A stretch of DNA of 64,000 nt from Parietaria judaica (lineage: Eukaryota > Streptophyta > Magnoliopsida > Rosales > Urticaceae), in NCBI GenBank assembly GCA_954871525.1, contig OX940868.1:17045056-17109055 (forward strand), written 5' to 3'. Made by a program: the position numbers and the translations under genes. A model generated the notes under the pieces. That model saw only the letters and a list, made by a program, of their open reading frames with translations. It had not been told where the DNA came from and made no database searches. Shown here in pieces: positions 47,073 to 56,142 of this stretch (the first letter of the stretch is position 1; every line of letters begins with the position of its first letter).

Positions 47073-48628
47073 ATGGGTGATCTCCAAGTTGTCGGGGGAA
47101 TCAAGAAACTCAACAACACCAACTACAATACATGGGAAACATGCATGATGTCCTATTTGCAAAGGGCACGACCTATGGGAGGTCATCAGCGGAAGCGAAA
47201 CTACGCCGCCGGAGGAAGATGCTAACGGCACCCTATGCAAATGGAGAATCAAAGCAGGCAAAGAGATGTTTGCCCTGAAGACCACCATTGAAGAAGAGAT
47301 ATTGGAGCACATTCGGGACGACAAGACGCCCAAAGAAGCATGGGAAACGTTCACGACGCTTTTCTCAAAGAAGAACGATGCGAGGCTACAACTCTTGGAA
47401 AACGAGCTGCTATCAATCTCACAATGCGACAAAACGATTGCTCAATATTTTCACAAGGTCAAGTCGATATGCCGTGAGATTAGCGATCTCGATCCGAAGT
47501 CCGTCATTGGAGAGGCTCGTATGAAGAGGATCATCATCCACAGGTTGAGATCGGAGTACCGAAGCTTCGTGATTGTTGTACAAGGATGGCCCGTTCAACC
47601 ATCGCTTGTAGAGTTTGAGAATTTGCTAGCAAGACAGGAAGCGATGGCGAAGCAAATGGGAAGCGTCATACTAAAGAACGAAGATGAGAAGCACCTCATG
47701 TTGACACATGAAGAATGGGTGGCCAAGCAGAAGAAGAACTATAGAGCTGAGTCTTCTTCAAGCTCGTCGAGTCGTGGCGGGTACAGCGGAGATAGCAGAG
47801 CACGTGGAAGAGGTCGAGGACGAGGGTGAGGTCGTGATATGCGAGGTCGCGGCAGTATATCACCCCGCCAGGAAGGCACCATGGCCCGAAAAGACAAGAG
47901 CACGGTGAAGTGCTATAATTGTCAAAAGATCGGGCACTATGCATCGGAATGCCGCAGTAGGAAGAACGCCGACGAAGTGAATCTGACAAGATTCCACGAA
48001 GATGAGGAAATGCGGATGTTCGCCCAGCAGGAGAGTAGCGTTGAAGTACGAAGAGAGGAGGAGAAGAGCATCGAACGCGAGAGCGACGCTGAGCCCGAGC
48101 GAGAAGCGGCCAGAGAGAAGACCGACCTGGAGGAGCCAGTCGACGTAAAGTCGAGCCTGGAGCCCGAGTTGACGATGGCCGAGAAAAGGCCCAGCCCGGA
48201 GAAGATGGCCGAAGAGACGGTCATGCTTATCGAGGACAAGGTTATTGCAAACCTCCTCGTAGACGGAGAGAAGAATGTCTATACCGACGTCTGGTATTTA
48301 GAAAATGGTGCAAGCAACCATATGACGGGAAATTGAGCTAAGTTTAAAGAGCTCGATGAAAAGATCATAGGGAGCGTGAAGTTCGGCGATGAATCGATCG
48401 TCGAAATCAGAGGCAGAGGGTCCATCCTGTTCCAGTGCAAGAACGGGGACCAACGCCTGCTTACCCAGGTGTACTACATCCCGAAGCTGAAGAGTAACAT
48501 CATCAGCCTCGGTCAGATGACGCAGGTCGGCAACACAGTGGTGATGGCCGGCACATACCTGAAGATGTGGAACCAAAGTGGCACCCTGTTGATGAAGGTG
48601 GAAAGAACGCCGAACAGGTTGTACAAGA
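47073..48628 (+). pseudogene. Copia-2 gag, zinc knuckle and protease, broken
   Basis: An ATG at 47073 opens a gag start (GGIKKLNNTNYNTWE). A frameshift at about 47,140-47,165 moves the rest into the frame of 47266-47829, which holds the gag body (KEAWETFTTLFSKKND, LLARQEAM) and an Arg/Gly-rich stretch. After a TGA at 47827 the zinc knuckle follows: CYNCQKIGHYASEC, the CCHC pattern. The protease motif reads WYLENGASNHM, so the catalytic Asp is replaced by Glu. A TGA at 48334 interrupts the protease, then VYYIPKLKSNIISLGQM leads to the insertion point of Copia-3 at 48628. Gag would build the particle and the protease would cleave the polyprotein. Confidence 0.88.
48624..48628. repeat. target duplication of Copia-3, left
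   Basis: CAAGA, inside the Copia-2 polyprotein frame; repeated at 58875-58879. Confidence 0.9.
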
Positions 48629-49404
48629 TGTTGGGAATCACGTCTCAGATTCCGTATAAATTATCACGATTTATACCTCCGAACCGTCCGGGTAACATTT
48701 AAAAAATTATTTTAAAGCGGAAAAACTTGTTATCCGTACAACGGTCCGAATATCGGATAATGACCATATCCCAAGATCTGATAAATATTATGTAATTTAA
48801 TATTCATAAATCATTATTAATAAACTAGTCATAATAGAAAATAAATAGAAAGCAGTAAATGTTTGCATTTATTAACCCAATGCATAAGGCCGTACCTCTT
48901 ACGACGACTTCCGGCTGCGCGTTCTGAATCGGACAGGGCTCCGCCAGTGCTGAGGGAAACTCCCGTGATCTTCCGGGATATTCTCTCGTACCGAAGCGTG
49001 GGCTTCGCCGGCAGGACTCCGTCGCAAAATCTTAACTGATGGTTCTTTTTAAGCTTCCGGAGAAATAGTCTCCTAAGCCGAACCAGAAGAAAGAGATCAG
49101 AGAGAAAATTCGCAGACCCTGAGGAAGAGGGAGAGTTCGAATTTCTCTCTGGGGAAAGGTGTGAAAAATGTGTAGAATGAGCCTCCTATTTATAGGCTCA
49201 AAACCGTAACCGAATTGGAGAATTTTCCTCCTTAATTTCGAATTCTATTAATTAAATATAATTAATTATCTTAATCCAATGATCCATATTTAATCTCATC
49301 TAAATCCAATGGATATAATTAATTAGGGATTTAATTAAATAAGAAAGATTTAGATAAAAATCAAAAATCCAATCTTATCTTCTTATCAGTATAAAATTTG
49401 AATT

Positions 49405-49439
<35 letters not shown>

Positions 49440-51382
49440 AAATTCAAATTATCATTATCTAGATCCAACGGTTGAGATAAAACTTTAAACCGATATAATG
49501 GATCAAATTAGTTTAGAATAAAAATCAAATAAAAAGATTTATTAAAAACAATTTCGAATTTATCCTTAAACTATAATTTGAATATATATAGATATATATC
49601 ATTAATTAATTTTCAATCCGACGGTAAAGATTAAATCTTAGACCGATCTAACGGATACAATTAATTAACCAAATTCGAAAAAAAAAACTTGGTCACCAAG
49701 TCATTAATTTCGAATTTATCAATATCCTAATCCAACGGTTGATATTAAATCATAACCGATCCAATGGATAATATTGATTTTAGGGATTTGCTAAAATACC
49801 AAAACATTTAGTACTTATGCCACAAATATGAAAATACCAAATCATGCCATTCAAATTTAGCTAGGGTTTCATACATCAAACCCTAATTCGAATTTACACA
49901 TATGAATATATATAAATATATATTTTTATTTATTAATATAAATATATTAATTATTAATTAATTATTAATAAGATATTAATAATTAAATCAAAATAATTAA
50001 ATTATATTAATAATTCCTGATCTCAATATCACACATTAAAATTTCATGGTGCCACACCATCATTTAAATTCGTGACACGTGATTTAATTTCAAAGTTTAT
50101 CGAACCGATCATAAACTTAGAAAATTCATAAATCACTAACCGTAAGTCGAAATGACTTGGTTCAAAAAGAAAAGTCGCTTAGAATTTAATTTCCAACAAA
50201 ATGGTGATGATAGAAAATCTAAATTATAACTTTCTTTTATCAGTTAATTTCGTGTACCAAAATATGGTACTTTTGCCACGCTAACGATAAAACTATCTGA
50301 CGTCTGCCACAGACCTTTCAGCTTTATAAGTCAAGCCAAATGATTAAAAATTATCCAGAATGTATTTTAATCACGTACGTATCATCCGTTACGGAGTTAT
50401 CCTCGGGACCATGGACCCGTATCACTTAAGCTCCAACGAACTGCTAGTTGTTCGTCAAACCTCGAAGTGATTCCACTATAGACCCGAGGCTGCACTCTTT
50501 AGTGATACGGTATATATTATTCCCTTTATAACAGCAGGGTGTCCATTGATATAATCAAATTCGGGTTATTGATCTTTCACTTGATGATCCACACACGAGC
50601 AGGCGGTTTCTACCGTTATGCCCCTCATTGCATTTTCATCCTTGACTCAGTCAGTAATATTATGAGTAACCCACTTATGGTTTTCGATTCATAAGTTACG
50701 CACGGGTACCTCTCACTTCTCACCACCGACGATCAAGGGAATCATCATCACTCTGAAGAGAGCTGTGTGATGCCCATGTCTATGACCAAGCTACCCTTAC
50801 TGCTGACTATCATGTTCCCAAAATAATAGTGTTGGGAACAGTGGTAATATTTCGTACTCTTTAACGGTTAAATCAAACAAAAATCAAGCCAGCAGCTTGG
50901 ACTCAAGATCACTCAGGACTTAGATCGAATATTCATTTGATCATCTACTAGTGACTCAACTCCAAGTTATCAGTTACGGTCTTATATGATAACTTCCGGA
51001 GTTTAAGTCAGGTCCAGTCCAGTATGAAGACACTTCATACTTAATGCACTTCTAGTGAGTGTGACACACACAAAATCCAGAATAGGATTATCACTTAGTC
51101 ACATTAATGACCTTATTTGATTAATGGGCTCCCACCCAGTTGATCAGGTCACAGACATTTTAAGTTCATTTATTATGATTATTATTTCTTCCTCACATTG
51201 ACTCTGTTGTGATAATAATAACATAATTGCATTCTTCATGAACTAAGGAATCAAACATTCTATTTTACTCTACCAGAAACTATAATAAGATTATCATAAT
51301 AAGCATCATCTTTATTCAACGACTTGTCATAATCTTTTACAAATGGATAAAATATCTTGTTTAAGGACACATATGTCCAACA
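48629..51382 (-). repeat. Copia-3 3' LTR (2,754 bp)
   Basis: On the minus strand it begins TGTTGGACATATG and ends GATTCCCAACA. A TATA box (CCTATAAATAGG) lies at about 49,188-49,202, giving a U3 of roughly 2.2 kb. Upstream of the TATA box four degenerate copies of a motif of about 55 bp occur. This is a very long LTR for a Copia element. It contains no open frame of note. Confidence 0.93.
49271..49790 (-). repeat. four degenerate U3 repeats upstream of the Copia-3 TATA box
   Basis: Plus-strand phrases of the form ATCCAACGGTTGATATTAAA followed by AACCGATCCAATGGAT recur at about 49,271, 49,461, 49,613 and 49,727. The same set is present in the other LTR at about 56,770-57,285. Their place, 80-590 bp upstream of the promoter, suits enhancer-type repeats; that role is inference. 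Confidence 0.65.
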
Positions 51383-51393
51383 ATCCCCCACTT
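51383..51393 (-). other. Copia-3 polypurine tract
   Basis: Minus strand AAGTGGGGGAT next to the 3' LTR, nearly the same as the Copia-1 tract AAGTGGGAGAT. Confidence 0.85.
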
Positions 51394-51397
51394 GTAC

Positions 51398-53161
51398 TTA
51401 AAGAAGATGACCCATGTCTTTCTGTCCCATACTTTCCAGATGCCTCCTGAATATTTTCTCTGGCAACGTCTTGGTGAATGGATCACCCAGATTGTCTTCC
51501 GTGGCTATTTTCACAACCCTCACGTCGCCACGATGCATTATTTCTCATATGAGATGGTATTTGCGTTCTATATGTTTCGCCTTGTTATGGTCTCTGGGCT
51601 CTTTAGAATTTGCCACCGCACCACTGTTGTCACAGTATAGTGTTTGGGGCCCATCTACATCTGGAACAACTCCCAGCTCTATGTAGAAATTCTTGAGCCA
51701 AACTGATTCTTTGGCTGCCTCACAAGCTGCCACGTATTCAGCTTCCATTGTGGAATCTGCGATACAAGATTACTTTACGCTTCTCCAGAATATCGCTCCA
51801 CCAGCAAGGGTGTACACTGCTCCTGACGTCGATTTTCTCGCGTCTGTATCAGACATAAAGTCTGAATCAGTGTATCCTAGTGGATTCAGTTCTGATCCTG
51901 AAAACACTAACATATAGTTTCTCGTTCTCCGAAGATACTTGAGAATGTTCTTCACTGCTGTCCAGGGAGCCATACCAGGGTTGGATTGGTATCTGCTAAC
52001 AATTCCCACAGCGTAATAGATGTCTGGCCTAGTACACTGCATAGCGTACATCAGACTTCCCACTGCTGAAGCATAGGGTATTCGCCTCATCACATCTTGC
52101 TCTTCCGGAGAAGTTGGGCATTATTTCCTGCTGAGGAACACTCCATGTCTGGTCGGTAAATTACCTCCATTGGAGTTTGCCATTGCAAAACGTTCAAGCA
52201 ACTTATCAATGTAAGTTGCTTGTGATAAGGCCAGAAGCCTGCTGTTGCGATCCCTGAAAATACGGATCCCAAGAACATAACTGGTTTCTCCCATGTCCTT
52301 CATTTGGAACTGCGTAGATAGCCACGCTTTTACGTCCGATAATTTCTTCACACCATTTTCAATGAGAAGAATATCGTCGAAGTACAGAACAAGAAAAATT
52401 TCCACGGTTTCGTCATTGAGTTTATAGATGCAGGCCTCAGTGACATTTTGAATGAATCCATAGGTTTTGATGGTTTCATCGAACCTCAGATTCCAGGATC
52501 TTGAAGCTTGCTTCAATCCATAGATGGATTTAAGTAATCTGCAAACTTTCCCTTCTTGACCCTGTTGCACGAACCCTTCTGGTTGGTCCATATAGATGTT
52601 TTCGTCAATGTACCTGTTCAAGAAGGCGATTTTGACGTCCATCTGCCAAATCTCGTAATTGAGACTACAGGCTATGGCCATGAGAATCTGGATGGACTTG
52701 TACTTAGCGACTGGAGCGAAGGTCTCATCGAAATCAATACCTTCCCTCTAGGTAAAACCCTTTGCCACTAGTCTAGCCTTGAAGGTTTCAACCTTCCCGT
52801 CCACTCCTCTCTTTCGCTTGTATACCCACTTACAGCCAATGGTTTTGAAACCATCCGGTAAGTCTACAAGTTCCCAGACTTCATTAGAATCCATAGATTC
52901 TATTTCTTGGTTCATGGCTTCCTGTCATTCTCCCTTATCAGGATCAACCATAGCTTGCTTGTAGCCTATGGGATCTTCAACACTAGTGTCTGTGACAGCT
53001 AGGTGAAATTCCAACTGGGTGTGCTCGTAGCGCTCAACAGGTCTTTTGAACCTCCCACTACGTCTAAGTACCCCTTGGTTTTGATTTGGGACCGTGGTTT
53101 CCGCACTCTCTTTGATAACAAACACTGTTATCGTTGTTGTGACTTTGTCACAAAATCCCAA
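51398..53161 (-). pseudogene. Copia-3 reverse transcriptase and RNase H, five in-frame stops
   Basis: One frame can be followed from 53161 to a TAA at 51398. It includes the pre-RT linker (GVLRRSGRFKRP, IGYKQAMVDPDKGE), then WVYKRKRGVDGKVETFKARL, QMDVKIAFLN, GLKQASRSW, and a catalytic motif YFDD where Copia enzymes normally have YVDD. RNase H follows (SAVGSLMYAMQCTRPD, GYTDSDF, MEAEYVAACEA). Stops at 52925, 52748, 52121, 51770 and 51545 interrupt it, but I found no frameshift. All upstream polyprotein parts are absent. It cannot make an active enzyme, so the element depended on another for mobility. Confidence 0.9.
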
Positions 53162-53466
53162 TTGTGAATAATTGCCTCTAATTTCATTCTCTATTAATCA
53201 TCATGATTAAAAATGATATTAGATCTAAATAAATCAATTAGAGTGATTAAAGACTATAGATGGAACAAAAATAACTGTCACTATATTTATCTGGATATTG
53301 CAAAATAATTCAAAACATATAAAACCTTTATTAATTAAGAATCATTCCGTGCATTCAATATCCAAAAATAAATCCAGGTTTTAACAATGCAAAAAGAATG
53401 ATAACAATAAACTTAAATCGAAAAAAAAAACTTAAAGCACGCTTCCTTCTTCGAGACACTCGAGTA

Positions 53467-54266
53467 CTAGCCGCTTTCGTTTCCTGCTGAGTTTTCATCA
53501 ACAGAGCTCCTGCTGAATCCTGAAAAGAAAATGAGCAAGCATTAGTATTCTAATCTATGGATCTGATATTTGAATCTCTCCAATAAAAACTAATTTCGGG
53601 GTTGACAGAAGAGTCATTACCTCTCCAAGCCCGTAGATGCTCTCGACACATTTTGTGCCCTTTTGCTCTTGGTTTGAGCCAGCATTCAATGCATAAAGCT
53701 CGATCTCCGTTTTTCTTTTTAGCAGAAGCAACTTCTGTCATAAAAAAAATCGTTTGCAATGTTTATAATTTTAATCTATGGATCTGAGATTTGAATCTCT
53801 CCAATAAAAAACTAATTTCGAATTCGGAATAGGTATTACCCTTTTGTGAACTCATGTGCAGTCAGCATCGCAGCTGACCTCGCACTCTTTTCCTTGTTCC
53901 ACATTGGAAGCACATTGCAGATAAACCAACTTTTCTTTCTTTTCTTCCTGGTTCAGCTTTCGATTCAGTCTTTCGTTTGTTATCTTTTGCCATTGCTTGA
54001 GTGACAAGAGTCGTTACTTTGTTCACCTTTTTCATTTGTCTCTCAATTTCACCCATCGAGGCTTTGAGTACTGAATCTTTCAAGGATTGACTTTTGTTTG
54101 GATACTGGTCTAATAAGAAACTGAGTAACTCATATTCATTATCAGACTTGAACCAAGCACTGCCTTCTTCAAAAATCGGTAGCTCAAACTCAGATGGAGG
54201 ACCAGAGTTGACCGAATCTTTTTCATCATCCGAGACATTAATAGCTTTAGACATTTTAACTGGCAT
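53467..54266 (-). pseudogene. three-exon foreign gene inside Copia-3, with a duplicated Cys/His exon
   Basis: Minus-strand exons 54266-53840, 53734-53621 and 53519-53467 are separated by canonical GT-AG introns of 105 and 101 bp, all in phase 1. The total of 594 bp keeps one frame to a TAG. Exon 1 starts MPVKMSKAINVSDDEKD, is acidic, then has a helical Lys/Glu-rich part (EIERQMKKVNKV) and a basic stretch. Residues 119-137 fit C-x2-C-x11-C-x2-H, interrupted by a TGA at 53862 between the third Cys and the His. Exon 2 (38 codons, symmetric phase) has exactly the same spacing in CIECWLKPRAKGHKMCREH. The intron starts after exons 1 and 2 are also alike (AAATTAGTTTTTATTGGAGAG), so exon and intron were duplicated together. 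Exon 3 encodes a short Ser/Asn-rich tail. I recognise no family and no retroelement protein. It may be a captured host gene or an accessory gene of this element family. Confidence 0.62.
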
Positions 54267-55600
54267 TGAAAAAGAAGCTTATTAAACTTTATTATAGGTA
54301 GAATGTTTAGAAAAATATTTTATTTGAAATAGTTACATGATGCAAACATGTTCTGGGAAAAACGTTAAATAAACCCTTTAACTATTTCGTGATAATTTAA
54401 CCGACTGTACACGTCGTTGCCGCCCTTAGTGGCATGGTCACTCTAGGGTGACTCGCGGTATCAACCGTGTAGTTTGGTTAAACAAAGTTTTAGTCATAAG
54501 CTTAATTAATATTCATAACAAGAACCACCAAGTTCTCTATGATTATTAACTATCGCCATAGACGATCGGGAAGCACCAACTTTCGTGCAAGCTTAACCCA
54601 TTATTTTCGGTTATCGGGATCCTCTTGGAAACGTCGTCCTTAGGGAATGGTCACACTAGGGTGACTCGCGGTCCATTTCCAATATTCCTCCGTCCCCATA
54701 TTCTTTTGGAACTATCACGGTGTCAAACCTTCCACAAGCACACCTTACTTAGGGAATGGACACACTAGGGTGACTCGAGGCGGTGTGGTCAGCAGACCTT
54801 GTGTCAGAAATAATGGAGACCTTTGAGTTGTTCTATACTTGCCATTGTTTTTAGGAAATAACTTTTTTTATTTACTAAGTTATATAAAAAAACTTAATAT
54901 ATAAACTATTAATGACACATTAAAAGTTTATATTTTGGCTCTATTTATTGCGACACGTAATTTAAATAAGCCCCAATATTTTGTTTATTATTTTGTCGGT
55001 AGTGATAGATCAATCCGTACGCTCTCCAGGTCGATGGGAGGGGTCCTAACCGGTCACCCAGAAGTGGATGGTGAACCGGCCCCACTTTTGATTCCCTCTT
55101 CCTTAGGCAAGATTGTACGGTTGAAATTTTTCCGACTCATGATAAACACTTTTACATTTACTCTTTGATATTTATATCTATCCTAAAATGACATATTAAT
55201 AATGATCCAAACATAGACACTATGTTTACGGGTTATGAAAATAGGTTATAACAAATTATATCTATGATGAATATATATAATTAGATTTTAATGATTCCCA
55301 TTCATTCAAGAATAATCATTAATTCATTCCATGGCTTCCACATAATTATTCATAAAATTTTAAAAAATAAGTCAATGATATCATTCCTAAGAATTATCAT
55401 CCATATTTTATCATTAAATAAGACAATATTATTTATTCACTAAATAATATCCATATTTAATTTTATGAATTATATAAAATAAGTCAATGTTATTTATCAA
55501 TAAATAACATCCATATTTTATTTTTCAATTAATTAATCATAATTAATTTGATTCATAATTGTTTAATTTCAATAATAATTAATATTTAATTATTCCTAGG
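54267..55600 (-). other. Copia-3 leader, 3' part, with three copies of a 36-bp repeat
   Basis: CTTAGGGAATGGTCACACTAGGGTGACTCGCGGT or close variants occur at 54424-54459, 54638-54672 and 54747-54783. The remaining sequence is AT-rich. No open frame is supported. Confidence 0.65.
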
Positions 55601-55980
55601 GAACCGGGTCGGAATAAATTCCGACCCATAATTAAAATTATGTACGTGGGCCCTCCGGGCCTAAGCCCGGCTCCACGTCCCTAGGAGAAGCCTCGCCCAG
55701 CCCTTCGGGAAGGCCAGGGCATCGCTCGCTTCACGCTGGGCCCGCAGGCCCATTCCGCTGCCAAGCAGCGTGGGCCGCAGGCCAGTGCGCGAGGCCCAGG
55801 CGCTGCATGCCAGGGCAACCCGCAAGGGTTTCGCCCTGGGCCTCACCCTGGCATGGGCTTTGCCACGGGCCTGGCCCGTGGCACCTAGGGTCTTGACCCT
55901 GGGGCTGCAGCGGCAGCCCCTGGTCAACCCTTACCACGGGCTGGGCTGCGCCCAGCAACCCGGCCATTATTCTGGTCTGA
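55601..55980 (-). other. Copia-3 GC-rich leader island
   Basis: About 370 bp of very GC-rich sequence full of self-complementary words such as GGGCCTAAGCCC and CACGGGCCTGGCCCGTGG, starting about 150 bp after the primer site. Open frames on both strands here (for example 55661-55927 minus and 55770-56006 plus) reflect base composition. The Copia-1 leader has a comparable island. Confidence 0.75.
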
Positions 55981-56123
55981 TTTTTTCGGGTCGGGAAATA
56001 ATCTAATTTTAAATCAATATTAAAATATCTAGAAATAAATTTCAATTTTAATTATTAATTTATTCATCAAATAATTCATTCTTTAAACCCATTAATTAAA
56101 TTACGTAATTATTTATCCTTGAA

Positions 56124-56140
56124 CCATGGCTCTGATACCA
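56124..56140 (-). other. Copia-3 primer-binding site
   Basis: Minus strand TGGTATCAGAGCCATGG, two bases from the 5' LTR, complementary to initiator tRNA-Met. It fixes the element's orientation as minus. Confidence 0.93.
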
Positions 56141-56142
56141 AT

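Noticed and set aside
55661..56045. GC-rich open frames in the Copia-3 leader
   Set aside because: The region is palindromic and untranslated by position; the frames reflect lack of AT-rich stops, not coding.
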